Below the pieces are notes generated by a model that made no database searches, was not told where the DNA came from, and saw only the letters and a program-made list of their open reading frames with translations. From positions 62,001-126,000 of the forward strand of contig JBNJFY010000001.1 in NCBI GenBank assembly GCA_051747265.1: a DNA stretch of 64,000 bases, given 5' to 3'. Numbering within the stretch: the stretch's first letter is position 1; every line of letters begins with the position of its first letter. Below are positions 43,427 to 52,380 of this stretch, one piece after another. The position numbers and the translations under genes were made by a program. The stretch comes from JBNJFY01 sp051747265 (GTDB lineage Bacteria; Bacteroidota; Rhodothermia; Balneolales; Balneolaceae).

Positions 43427-44689
43427 TTAGATTAGAAGAACGCTGGTCAGGCCCGTAGTGACAATAATACCGCAGTAGAGGAAAAGACGTCTGGCAGCTT
43501 TGAATCCGGCAAAAAAAGCGAAAATTACGCTCTTAATCAGGGTATTGGAAAACGAAGCCATGATGATTCCGTTGCCAGCGGTATCATTGGACAAACTTTC
43601 GCCTCCCATCTGGAGTAAAGATAGGGTAATCGAGTCGATATCAACCATGCCGGAAATCAGAGAAAGCCCATAGATGCCGGGATCACCCAGCCATTGTTTG
43701 CTAGCCTCCGACAAAAACATTACCACCGCCAATATCAACCCGAACTCTAAGGCGGTACTCAGTTGCAATGGATTTCGAAGGGAAAATCGCTTCCTCTGTT
43801 TAACTCGCTCACTATCCCACCAGACCCATAACGTTAAAGCCAATGTGACCACGATCATGGCCCCGATGGATAAACCTACACTATATAATAATGCTTGGTT
43901 GAAGATGACCACCCACACGAGCACCCTACTTAGCGCGGTAAAAATTGCGATCAGCACTCCGGTTACCAGAATATCATGGGATTTAACCTCTCCCGAGAAT
44001 CGCCCGAGGGTCACAGTCACCGCAATAGAAGACACCAACGAGCCGGTAAACGAGGTGAACAAAATTCCTTTTTCGTTTCCGAAATATTTCATGGAATAGT
44101 AGCCCAGGTAAGATAGACCGGCGATCAAAACGACCATCCCCCACAGCTCAAAGGGGTTAAACACATCCCACGGACCGTAGCCCCGATTGGGTAACAAAGG
44201 AAGCATTACGGCAGATATGATCAGAAATATAATACCCGAATACAGTTCATTGGGCTCAATGGTTTTAACCCATTTGTGTAATTCCGGCTTGATGCTCAAA
44301 ATCAGCACCATCACGATGGTGGAGGCCACCGATAGGATAATGTAGCCTTTGACGACCAAGATCCCGATGGCGAAGGTCACAAAAGCAGCCATCTCGGTGG
44401 TCAGACCTAGCGAACCGGTTTGCTGGGCGTGCTTGATATATCCCGCCATGATGATGATCACAAATCCCAACAGAACGATTCCCAGTACGATGGCCCCCAC
44501 CTCTTCGGATAGAATGCCCCAGATTCCACCGGCAAGCGCGATGAGCGTAAACGTTCGTACGCCGGCTGTGCGCTGCCCTTCCTGTTTTTGCTGGAAGCTC
44601 CATCCGCGCTCAATTCCCACCAGCAGACCCAATATCAGGGCTAGGCCTAGACGAATCATGAGTTGAAATTCTATTTCTGCACCAAGCAT
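43427..44689 (-). CDS. MgtC/DUF4010 membrane protein
   Basis: This 420-residue integral membrane protein has the MgtC-like N-terminal domain (MIRLGLALILGLLVGIERGW, TAGVRTFTLIALAGGIWG) and a C-terminal DUF4010 domain with eight or so further helices. MgtC-type domains are linked to magnesium limitation and to regulation of membrane ATPases; the transported substrate of the DUF4010 fusion is not established. The start puts the first helix near the N-terminus. No signal or partner genes are apparent. Confidence 0.85.
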   Translation of the reverse strand: MLGAEIEFQLMIRLGLALILGLLVGIERGWSFQQKQEGQRTAGVRTFTLIALAGGIWGILSEEVGAIVLGIVLLGFVIIIMAGYIKHAQQTGSLGLTTEMAAFVTFAIGILVVKGYIILSVASTIVMVLILSIKPELHKWVKTIEPNELYSGIIFLIISAVMLPLLPNRGYGPWDVFNPFELWGMVVLIAGLSYLGYYSMKYFGNEKGILFTSFTGSLVSSIAVTVTLGRFSGEVKSHDILVTGVLIAIFTALSRVLVWVVIFNQALLYSVGLSIGAMIVVTLALTLWVWWDSERVKQRKRFSLRNPLQLSTALEFGLILAVVMFLSEASKQWLGDPGIYGLSLISGMVDIDSITLSLLQMGGESLSNDTAGNGIIMASFSNTLIKSVIFAFFAGFKAARRLFLYCGIIVTTGLTSVLLI

Positions 44690-45033
44690 GGTATCGGTCT
44701 CTCTTGAGGATTGAATCTGTATTAACGCTAACAGATTTTCTGAACTTGGAGATCGTTTTTATCTACTCAAAGTAATTTTTTTAAAAAGGCTGTCTGAGGA
44801 TTTGGAGCTCAAGACCTTATCTCATCTCTTCATCAAGCTACTGAAATTGTATCTAGATCCACTCTCCCAGTATCGTTGTATGATTTCGGTTTTCCGGGGA
44901 TATGATATTTAATTGGTTAATCTTCACTCTTGCCCCCCTTAGACCAACTAAGCATTCTCAAACTTATTTGAACCACGTCCGGCTGGATGGATAGCTGTAC
45001 CACGATGGGAACACCGCCGAAAGCGGCATAGGG
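44690..45033. repeat. Intergenic region, partial dispersed repeat
   Basis: No gene is supported. A fragment of the 36456/40168 repeat lies at about 44977-45030 (GTCCGGCTGGATGG, then ACACCGCCGAAAGCGG). AAAAAGGCTGTCTGAGGATTTGG at about 44782 recalls the MITE end but the match is short. Nothing else is recognised. Confidence 0.4.
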
Positions 45034-46836
45034 TCAGTGACTTGCGTTAGTCATCCCATTCGCTTCCTGAAACTGCAGCTCATACAGATGTTTGTACAAG
45101 CCTTCCCGCAACATCAGCTCCCTGTGTGTGCCATCTTGCACAATGCGCCCGTGATCCAGCACCAATATACGATCGGCGTGCTGTACCGTGGAGAGGCGGT
45201 GGGCAATGATAAAGGTGGTCCGGTTTTCCATGAGGCGATCCAACGCTTCTTGGATCTGAGCCTCCGATTGGGAATCCAGCGAGGAGGTTGCTTCATCCAG
45301 CAGTAAAATGGGGGGATTTTTCAGTAAAGCACGGGCAATAGCAATGCGCTGGCGTTGTCCGCCACTCAACTTCACCCCTTTTTCTCCAATGGATGCGTCT
45401 AACCCTTGGGGCAGATCCTGGATAAATTCCCAGGCATTGGCATCGCGGGCCGCGGCTTCAATTTCGGCATCCGTGGCCTCCAATTTTCCATATCGAATAT
45501 TCTCTCGGATACTGGTTCCAAACAGATGCACATCTTGCGGTACCACGGCGATCTGCGCGCGCAGGGACCGTTTTTGGATAGAGGCGATGGGCTGACCGTC
45601 CAACCGAATCTCCCCCTGTTGGGGATCAAAGAAACGGGGGATCAGATTCATCAGTGTGGTCTTTCCTGCTCCACTGGGTCCCACCAACGCGATGGTTTGT
45701 CCGGCTTGCGCTTGGAAATCGATCTCCCGGAGTACCCAACGTTCATCCTCATAGGCAAATGATACCCGATCGAATTGGATAGTGCCTTCCACATCGGAAA
45801 TGGCCACGGCACCAGGGAGATCCTGCACTTCGGGCTGTTCATGGAGTAGTTCAAAAATACGATCTGACGCACCAATAGCGGTGTTTAGCGAAGTGTATAA
45901 CCGAGAACTCTGCCCCACGGATCGAGCAATGCTGAAGGCATAAAAAATGAACGCCACCAGATCGCCGGTGGTCAACCGTCCGGCCAAGACTTCTTTGCCG
46001 CCGTACCAGAAAATGATCACCAAAGTACCCATGAATAGCAATCCCATGCCCGACCAGAACAGGCTGGTGATCCAGATTTTGTGGCGAGAGCGTTCGAAGA
46101 GCTGTTCTACGGATTGGTTGTAGCGCTCCACCTCATAGGGTTCCCGCACAAATGCCTTGACCACCCGAATGGCCGACAAGGTATCCTCGGCAATGGCAGT
46201 GGAGTCGGCCAGATCATCCTGGATCCCGCGAGAAAGAGATCGCACCTTGTTCCCAAAGTAGCGACTGGCTAACGTCACGGCCGGAACGGTGAGGAAAACA
46301 ATCAAACTCAGTCGCCAGTTAAGCACCACCATCAGGGAGATGGATCCGATCAAGGAAAAGGTGATGGTGACGGTTTGAGGCAACGCGTCGGTCAGCGCGG
46401 ATCGAATAGCGCTGACGTCGTTGGTGAGGCGCGAGGTGATTTCGCCCAAACGGGTGGTGGCGAAATAACGGAAACCTAGGCGGTTCAGATGCTCGTAGAG
46501 ATCTTTACGCAGATCAGTGACCACGCGCTCGCCGGTCCATTCTAATCCGTACGAACTGCCCAGCGAAAACAGTGCTTGCAATACAAACAGAATCAACAAT
46601 CCCAGCGCAATCCAGTTGAGCAACGCGCCATCGGCGGATTGGAATACGGAATCCAGCAGTGCTTTGAGTCCTAGCGGTACAGTTAACCCGATGGCTGCTG
46701 ATCCTAGCGATAATAGCACCGCTCCATAGAACCACGCGCGATAGGGTTTGCTTAGCGCAAAGATCCGGCGAATGGAGTACCAGAGAGAGAGCTGATTTTT
46801 TTGCTGAGTCTCGTTTTGCGGACTATCAGTTATCAA
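45034..46836 (-). CDS. MsbA-like ABC exporter (fused permease-ATPase)
   Basis: This 600-residue half-transporter has six transmembrane helices in the first 330 residues (ABC-1 exporter fold). An ATPase follows with Walker A VGPSGAGKTTLMN, the signature KLSGGQRQRIAIARALL, Walker B ILLLDEATSSLDS and switch His in FIIAHRLST. The homodimer would export a lipid, drug or peptide; in this lineage lipid A core export by MsbA-type proteins is one possibility, but no diagnostic residue is used here. No adjacent gene helps to specify substrate. Confidence 0.92.
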   Translation of the reverse strand: MITDSPQNETQQKNQLSLWYSIRRIFALSKPYRAWFYGAVLLSLGSAAIGLTVPLGLKALLDSVFQSADGALLNWIALGLLILFVLQALFSLGSSYGLEWTGERVVTDLRKDLYEHLNRLGFRYFATTRLGEITSRLTNDVSAIRSALTDALPQTVTITFSLIGSISLMVVLNWRLSLIVFLTVPAVTLASRYFGNKVRSLSRGIQDDLADSTAIAEDTLSAIRVVKAFVREPYEVERYNQSVEQLFERSRHKIWITSLFWSGMGLLFMGTLVIIFWYGGKEVLAGRLTTGDLVAFIFYAFSIARSVGQSSRLYTSLNTAIGASDRIFELLHEQPEVQDLPGAVAISDVEGTIQFDRVSFAYEDERWVLREIDFQAQAGQTIALVGPSGAGKTTLMNLIPRFFDPQQGEIRLDGQPIASIQKRSLRAQIAVVPQDVHLFGTSIRENIRYGKLEATDAEIEAAARDANAWEFIQDLPQGLDASIGEKGVKLSGGQRQRIAIARALLKNPPILLLDEATSSLDSQSEAQIQEALDRLMENRTTFIIAHRLSTVQHADRILVLDHGRIVQDGTHRELMLREGLYKHLYELQFQEANGMTNASH

Positions 46837-47155
46837 CGGGCATCAGTTTTGGGTTAAAGGGAATTTAACGCTCTCTTAGGTTAACTTATTGGAGCCGTTG
46901 TAGCATTCCCCTTCTTATTCACGGACAAACGCATTCCGATGGCAATCGGAAGAAGTGCTGATCCGGGATCCCCAACCAAGGGCAGTTCAAGTCGTGCTAT
47001 TCTAGCACTCCTCCCAAGTTTTAGGGGATCCCGGATCGGCGACGCTCCTGCGGAGGTCTTGTCCGGGATGATGAGTCAAAAACGTCATTGCTGATCCGCT
47101 TGCTCTTTCCTATTCTCTGTCACTTAGATAATGGAATATCAATACAATCAACAAG
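46837..47155. repeat. Intergenic region with dispersed palindromic repeat, copy 2
   Basis: 46961-47073 is the reverse complement of 34832-34946 with about one difference in eight bases (GATCCGGGATCCCC, GTGCTATTCTAGCAC as inner hairpin, GGGGATCCCGGATCGGCGACGCTCC, GGAGGTCTTGTCCGGGATGA). Most of the remainder is AT-rich and should contain the promoters of the two divergent genes. Confidence 0.7.
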
Positions 47156-47833
47156 ATGCGGGTCGAAGAGTTTATTAAATCATTAGCCGATACGCCGGAC
47201 GGTGCCTTTTTCAATCCTTGGTTCGAGGTGGATCCGGAACATGATATTAGTGATCAAGCGCCAGTAATTCGCGCACGACAACTACAGACTTACTTTTTCG
47301 AGCGATTGAATACGGCCACCCATCTCTGTGTTGCCGAAGCGTTAGGCTATCAAGGGGGGCACTTCTCCGGCATTGCCATGACCAGCGAGCGAATCCTGCT
47401 GGGGCATCATAAATCGAAAAGCGGTGTGAAACCTGAACATGTCTTCCGATCTGTGGAGCCGCGACGCACCAGCAAAAAAGAGATTAAAGCCAAAGGCTTG
47501 ACCGAGCCCACCGCCACCATCATGTGGAAGGCGCTCATCCAGATGGGCATCGATCCCTATCGAGTGGTGCTGTGGAACGCACTGCCTTGGCATCCGTATG
47601 ATCCGAAAGACGGGCTACTTAGCAATCGCACGCCAAAAGATTCTGAGTTGGAATACGCCGATAAACCCCTACGCAATTTCCTAAAGCTGTTCCCGAATCA
47701 AGAAGTGATTGCGGTTGGACGCAAAGCGGAACATTGTCTTTCCGAATTGGATATTGAACACACCGGCGTACGCCACCCAGCCAATGGAGGCGCGCCCAAA
47801 TTTCGCCGGCAGATGAAAGAAATTATGGGTTAG
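47156..47833 (+). CDS. Uracil-DNA-glycosylase-superfamily protein
   Basis: This 225-residue protein has the UDG fold pattern: FNPW and GYQGGHFSGIAMTSER early, the strand YRVVLWNALPWHPYDPKDG, NRTPKDSELEYADKPLRNFLKLFPNQEVIAVGRKAEHCL and the C-terminal motif VRHPANGGAPKFRRQM. The HPANGGA motif corresponds to the DNA-intercalation region (motif B) of the superfamily. It is probably a base-excision DNA repair enzyme, but the family is not one of the classical UNG types. Its 3' end runs into GGCAGAG repeats. Confidence 0.8.
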   Translation: MRVEEFIKSLADTPDGAFFNPWFEVDPEHDISDQAPVIRARQLQTYFFERLNTATHLCVAEALGYQGGHFSGIAMTSERILLGHHKSKSGVKPEHVFRSVEPRRTSKKEIKAKGLTEPTATIMWKALIQMGIDPYRVVLWNALPWHPYDPKDGLLSNRTPKDSELEYADKPLRNFLKLFPNQEVIAVGRKAEHCLSELDIEHTGVRHPANGGAPKFRRQMKEIMG

Positions 47834-47973
47834 GCAGAGGGCAGAGGGCAGAGGGCAGATGTAATGTTTTGCTGTGGTATAGTCGTGATACAAATCCCAG
47901 GCTTTCTGTTATGGCTAATTATGTGAATTCCATCAAGAAGTTCCCGTCTGCCCTCTGCCGTCTGCCGTCTGCC
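47834..47973. repeat. GGCAGAG heptamer repeat, copy 2, with complementary arm
   Basis: A short GGCAGAG run (from about 47834, three units) follows the UDG stop and is followed by GGCAGATGTAAT, identical to the sequence after the first array. The complementary arm CGTCTGCCCTCTGCCGTCTG... lies at about 47945-47973. The two arms can form a hairpin of some 20 bp around a loop of about 90 bases. Confidence 0.75.
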
Positions 47974-48141
47974 TCCCCCCTACCACTGAAATTATTAGCT
48001 AAATATGACGTTATGATTAAAAAATTAACCCGATTCGCATATTTCATTGAAATTACTATCTTTACCGGCGAATTACCCTGAGGCGCAATCAATATTTTTT
48101 CAGGGTTCACCGAATAAAATCTCAAAAACTATTTCTTACTT

Positions 48142-48348
48142 ATGAGATCGATGTTCACACTCGAAGAAGTGGCTCAAATGCTCGATATGACCGAAAAACA
48201 GGTCAATAACGAGGTTGACACCGGACAACTCGGCTATACATACGAAGATGGGGAAAAACGTGTGACCCTCTATGATTTGGAAAAATACATGGGAGCCGAA
48301 CAAGCCATGAAAATTACACGCGAATTTTTAGCGGGGGAAGAAAACTAA
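48142..48348 (+). CDS. Small helix-turn-helix (excisionase/MerR-like) protein
   Basis: This 68-residue protein starts FTLEEVAQMLDMTEKQVNNEVDTGQLGYTYEDGEKRVTLYDLEKYM, the compact winged-HTH found in MerR and excisionase-type DNA-binding proteins. Met4 is an alternative start. There is no adjacent integrase or toxin, so it may be a free-standing regulator. A short hairpin with T-rich tail follows at 48392. Confidence 0.75.
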   Translation: MRSMFTLEEVAQMLDMTEKQVNNEVDTGQLGYTYEDGEKRVTLYDLEKYMGAEQAMKITREFLAGEEN

Positions 48349-48391
48349 ATCCATCCCAAAAACACCCTTTTATATTATAGTACTACGTAAA

Positions 48392-48420
48392 GGCAGCTCA
48401 GAGTGAGTTGCCTTTGTTAT
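48392..48420 (+). terminator. Rho-independent terminator after small HTH gene
   Basis: GGCAGCTC pairs with GAGTTGCC (48392-48399 with 48405-48412, one G-T pair) and is followed by TTTGTTATT. It lies about 45 bases after the stop. Confidence 0.6.
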
Positions 48421-48468
48421 TATATTGGTTGCATTCCGTAGAAACAGTTTATCTAGTCTGATTTCAAT

Positions 48469-48500
48469 AAAAAAAGGTGACCCGGAACTTCCGGATCACC
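48469..48500 (-). terminator. Rho-independent terminator of SulP gene
   Basis: On the minus strand GGTGATCCGG pairs with CCGGGTCACC around AAGTT (48500-48476, one mismatch), followed by seven T (48475-48469). It lies 35 bases after the SulP stop at 48535. Confidence 0.88.
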
Positions 48501-48534
48501 CGATTTAACCTACTGTAATTGTTAACCTACGCCA

Positions 48535-50265
48535 TTAGGCCATGGTCGATTCCAAAACAGGAGATTCTCGTTCGCCGTTTGCCAAATCATTTACGGCATC
48601 GTCCAATGTTTTATAGAAGTGAGAGGATCCAACGGCTTCGGTAATACCCGATCGCTGGAACGCATCCCGAACGGGGCCTTTCACATCAGAGAAGTACCAT
48701 TCGACATTGCGATCTCGGTATTCCTCAATTAACTCTTTCAAGGCATGGATCGCGCTGGAATCGATGTGATTGATTCCATTGGCGTCGATAATCAACCGTT
48801 GCAGTTTATTATCACTGTACTGTTCCATTTCCTGGAGTTGTTCGTTAATGTAATCGACATTAGCGAAATAGAGCGAGGCATCAATACGTACCACCAAGGT
48901 ATTTTCATTGGTCAGCGCTTCCGGGAACCGTTCTACGTTGCGGTAAATGTTGCTATCCGGTAGACGTCCTAGTACGGCCATGTGCGGTCGGCTGGATCGA
49001 TAAATTACCATACCCAGGGATACAATTACCCCCACCCCGATACCTTCTTCGATACCGAGCGTCAATGTCGCTACGAAGGTGACCATCATCATGGCAAAAT
49101 CTTGCCGCTGTGTTTTCCACAGGAATTTGGCCTCATCTAAATCAATTAAGCCAAATACGGCAACCATAATGATGGCGGCCAGTACGGCTTTGGGCAGGAA
49201 GTAAAACAACGGAGTTAAAAATAGTACCGTTAAGGCTATTACGCCCGCACTAATAATAGAAGCCATCCCGGTTTTCGCTCCCGCCTGCTCGTTAACCGCG
49301 GTTCGGGAAAACCCACCCGTAGTTGGATAAGATTGAAACAGAGACCCAAACACATTGGCTAATCCCAGGCCAATCAGCTCCTGATTGGAGTCCACTTTGT
49401 ACTCGGGGTGCCTGTTGGCTACGGCTTTAGCAACCGCGTATGATTCCATAAATCCGACCAAGGATATGGTGAGTACGGTGGGAATCAAGGCGCTGATTTG
49501 GCTCCAGGATAGATCGGGAATACTCATTCCGGGTAATCCTTGGGGGATATCACCCACAATTTGCACACCATAAGCATTGAGATCCAAGCCCCATACCGCC
49601 AATGTACTGGCCGCAACTACGACCAAGGCCGAAGGAAAGGATGGTTTCCAACGTTTTAATCCTATTATTAACGCTATGGATGCCAATCCAACAATTAAGG
49701 TGGGCATATTCAGCATTTCCAGTTTGCCGATCGCATCCATTAATATTTCATGGATGTAGTTGCTGCGGGGAATATCCACGCCTAACAGGTGCTTCAACTG
49801 GCTCAAGCCAATAATGAGCGCGGCGGCGGAGGTAAATCCAGCCAACACCGGGTGCGATAAAAACTGGACTACGAAGCCCAACCTGAACGCTCCCATCATA
49901 AACTGGAAAATACCTACCAACAGGGCAGTAAGTATAGCCAGATGGATATATTGATCACTTCCGACATCCGCGATTTGACTTACACCAGCAGCTACAAGCA
50001 GCGATACCATCGCTACAGGACCAACGGCCAATTGCCGAGATGTACCAAAGATGGCATAAATAATCAGTGGTACGATAGAAGCATACAGACCGTAAATGGC
50101 AGGCAATCCGGCAATGAAGGCGTATGCCATCCCCTGTGGGATCAACATCACACCAACAGTGAGACCTGCCGATAAATCATTTTTGAGTAAATCAGGGTTG
50201 TATCCTCTGATCCAATCCGTAATGGGGACCAGACGTTGAACCCAATTTTTTTCCTCTTGTTGCAT
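48535..50265 (-). CDS. SulP-family anion transporter with STAS domain
   Basis: This 576-residue protein has the SulP N-terminal motif WIRGYNPDLLKNDLSAGLTVGVMLIPQGMAYAFIAGLPAIYGLY. The full transmembrane domain of about 14 segments follows, then a cytoplasmic STAS domain (about 440-555; DASLYFANVDYINEQL, LIIDANGINHIDSSAIHALKEL). Substrates of family members include sulfate and bicarbonate. The position directly downstream of sulfur-handling genes on the same strand suggests a sulfur oxyanion here; this is contextual. A terminator follows. Confidence 0.92.
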   Translation of the reverse strand: MQQEEKNWVQRLVPITDWIRGYNPDLLKNDLSAGLTVGVMLIPQGMAYAFIAGLPAIYGLYASIVPLIIYAIFGTSRQLAVGPVAMVSLLVAAGVSQIADVGSDQYIHLAILTALLVGIFQFMMGAFRLGFVVQFLSHPVLAGFTSAAALIIGLSQLKHLLGVDIPRSNYIHEILMDAIGKLEMLNMPTLIVGLASIALIIGLKRWKPSFPSALVVVAASTLAVWGLDLNAYGVQIVGDIPQGLPGMSIPDLSWSQISALIPTVLTISLVGFMESYAVAKAVANRHPEYKVDSNQELIGLGLANVFGSLFQSYPTTGGFSRTAVNEQAGAKTGMASIISAGVIALTVLFLTPLFYFLPKAVLAAIIMVAVFGLIDLDEAKFLWKTQRQDFAMMMVTFVATLTLGIEEGIGVGVIVSLGMVIYRSSRPHMAVLGRLPDSNIYRNVERFPEALTNENTLVVRIDASLYFANVDYINEQLQEMEQYSDNKLQRLIIDANGINHIDSSAIHALKELIEEYRDRNVEWYFSDVKGPVRDAFQRSGITEAVGSSHFYKTLDDAVNDLANGERESPVLESTMA

Positions 50266-50406
50266 AATTGAATTCAGATTAAAGCATGGGAATTGCGAAA
50301 AGAAAATTGGTTACAGTTCCGACTAGATAAAGAAAGGGTAGTATAGCCTAGGTCCTCTCCTCTGCACTTAGAACTGCACCTGTACTAACTCGCAAAAACA
50401 CTCCGT

Positions 50407-50437
50407 AAAAAAGAAGGGAGTGTGAAATCACACTCCC
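50407..50437 (-). terminator. Terminator between sulfur-module gene and SulP gene
   Basis: GGGAGTGTGA pairs perfectly with TCACACTCCC (50416-50425 with 50428-50437). On the minus strand the T-rich tail corresponds to AAAAAAGAA at 50407-50415. On the plus strand TTTCTTTC follows, so it may act in both directions. It separates the MBL/rhodanese gene from SulP. Confidence 0.85.
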
Positions 50438-50456
50438 TTTCTTTCATTGTCAGTGC

Positions 50457-51887
50457 TTATGCGATTGCACCTTGTTGTCGCTTCTCTAGGTAGGGCTCGA
50501 TTTCATCGTTGATGAACTCGACATTAAACCCTTTGCGATTTAACAGTGCAGAAGTTACCGAAGCGCGGCCGCCTGTTTGACAGTGAACCATCAAGGTTTT
50601 GTCTTTAGGCAACTTGTCCAAGTTCTCGACAATACGAGTGTGGGCCAAGTTTAGGGAGCCATCAATATGACCTTCCGCGTGTTCGGATGATTTTCGAACA
50701 TCCAACACTTTGTAATCAGGATTACCCAACTTCTTGTCTACATAGTCGAAGTCGATGGTTTTGATCGTTTCGAGCTCGCCACCTTTTTCCGCGTAGTTGT
50801 GCAGAGAGGTTGGAGTAGCAAAGCCGACCACGTTATCCAATCCGATGCGAACCAGATCACGTACCGCTTCCTCTACATTGTGCTCGTCGATGATCAAATA
50901 GATCTCATCTTCTTCGGTTAAGAAGGAGCCCAACGTGGTGTTGAAGTCTTTGTTCAACGTAGCCAGGATGGATCCGGGTAGGTGACCACCGCTCATGTAG
51001 TCTTCACGCTCACGTGTATCTACTACATATACATCATCGCGATTGGCCAGACGTTTCAGATCCAGTGCGAAGAGTTGTTGCGGTTGTGGCAATTTGCCGC
51101 CCAATACCGGTGAGCCCAACTTGTTGTCTCGCTTCATACGAGCGAAGTACATGGGGGGCTCGGGCTGACCTTCCAAGATAAACTGTACAAAGTTATCTTC
51201 GGAAGAGGCCGCGAGGATACTGGGGTTGAATCGCAATTCGTACCCAACTGTTGTTTCAGGAATGGCACCTAATGCTTTACCGCATGCGCTACCGGCACCG
51301 TGTCCAGGCCAGATTTGCATGTATTCCGGCATGCTTTTGAAGTCTTCTACCGTATTATAGAGGGTTCGAGCGGAAGGCTCCATAGCTCCCTCTTGACCAG
51401 CAGCGGATTCCAGCAAGTCAGGACGTCCAACGTCGCCAACAAATACGAAGTCACCGGTGGCCATACCAATAGGTTCATTGGCAGCGGCACCATCAGTAAT
51501 CAAGTAACTAAGGTGTTCAGGGGTGTGACCGGGGGTGTGAACGGCTTTAATAGTGATATTACCGAGTTTGACCTCATCACCATCGGTGAGCAGTTCATAG
51601 TCATAATCACTGCCATTTAACCATTCATATTTCCAGTCTTTGGTACCTTCATCGGAACCGTACACTTTTACGCCGCGTTCAGCGAACTCGCGCAAACCGG
51701 AGAGGTAGTCGGCGTGGATGTGCGTGTCGAATGCACCAGTAATTTCCAGCCCTTCTTTTTCCGCTTGCTCGATATAAATATCGATGTCACGCATGGGGTC
51801 GATGACTACGGCTTCGCCTTTTTCTTGACAGCCGATCATGTATGCGTATTGAGCGAGTTTATCGTCGAAGAATTGTTTGAAATACAT
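50457..51887 (-). CDS. MBL-fold / double-rhodanese protein (persulfide dioxygenase-like)
   Basis: This 476-residue protein has an N-terminal metallo-beta-lactamase domain with THIHADYLSG, HTPGHTPEHLSYL, FVGDVGRPDLL and WPGHGAGSACGK, the pattern of ETHE1/CstB-type persulfide dioxygenases. Two rhodanese domains follow. The second has its active-site Cys436 (VHCQTGGRAS). In the first the corresponding loop reads LIIDEHNVEE and has no cysteine, so it is probably structural. It is expected to oxidise persulfides to sulfite and thiosulfate. Two YeeE/YedE genes lie upstream on the same strand with short gaps. Confidence 0.9.
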   Translation of the reverse strand: MYFKQFFDDKLAQYAYMIGCQEKGEAVVIDPMRDIDIYIEQAEKEGLEITGAFDTHIHADYLSGLREFAERGVKVYGSDEGTKDWKYEWLNGSDYDYELLTDGDEVKLGNITIKAVHTPGHTPEHLSYLITDGAAANEPIGMATGDFVFVGDVGRPDLLESAAGQEGAMEPSARTLYNTVEDFKSMPEYMQIWPGHGAGSACGKALGAIPETTVGYELRFNPSILAASSEDNFVQFILEGQPEPPMYFARMKRDNKLGSPVLGGKLPQPQQLFALDLKRLANRDDVYVVDTREREDYMSGGHLPGSILATLNKDFNTTLGSFLTEEDEIYLIIDEHNVEEAVRDLVRIGLDNVVGFATPTSLHNYAEKGGELETIKTIDFDYVDKKLGNPDYKVLDVRKSSEHAEGHIDGSLNLAHTRIVENLDKLPKDKTLMVHCQTGGRASVTSALLNRKGFNVEFINDEIEPYLEKRQQGAIA

Positions 51888-51944
51888 AGTTTAACCTACG
51901 ATTTAACTTGTTGTTTTTTGTTTATATAAATCCTTAAAAATAGC

Positions 51945-52355
51945 TTAATGAGGCAGTTTCGGGCGAATAGCGCCATACACCCAAGTTCCAATCAAAGCGG
52001 TTACAATAGGAACCACCATGATAAGTAATCCAGTTCCCAACAAAGAGAACATCGGACCAGGGCATGCTCCCAAGAGTGCCCATCCCAGTCCAAAAATAGT
52101 ACCGCCTACGGTATATCGGACTAATTGCGAGGGGTCTTTGGGAGGAATACTAATCGCATTTCCATCCAGATCTTTCACATTCATTTTTTTAATGATTTGG
52201 ATGGAAATCATGGCAACTATAATGGCAACTCCGATGATGCCGTACATGTGAAAGGCATCAAAGCGAAACATTTCTTGAATTCGGAACCAGGAAACCACTT
52301 CTGATTTCACCAGCACAAATCCAAAGAATAATCCTGAGAGTAAATAACGTAACAT
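51945..52355 (-). CDS. YeeE/YedE-family membrane protein, small subunit
   Basis: This 136-residue protein has four transmembrane helices and the family motif GLGWALLGACPGP with a cysteine (about residues 93-105). Together with the following gene upstream (52381-52941) it forms the usual split pair of YeeE/YedE-type transporters. Members such as TsuA transport thiosulfate through cysteine relays. It is about 55 bases before the MBL/rhodanese gene and 25 bases after its partner gene, so the three form one operon. Confidence 0.85.
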   Translation of the reverse strand: MLRYLLSGLFFGFVLVKSEVVSWFRIQEMFRFDAFHMYGIIGVAIIVAMISIQIIKKMNVKDLDGNAISIPPKDPSQLVRYTVGGTIFGLGWALLGACPGPMFSLLGTGLLIMVVPIVTALIGTWVYGAIRPKLPH

Positions 52356-52380
52356 GGAATAAAATCTTTTAGCGTTGGGG

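Noticed and set aside
44782..44800. AAAAAGGCTGTCTGAGG as a third MITE end
   Set aside because: Only about 10 bases resemble the terminal repeat and no matching second end is found nearby.
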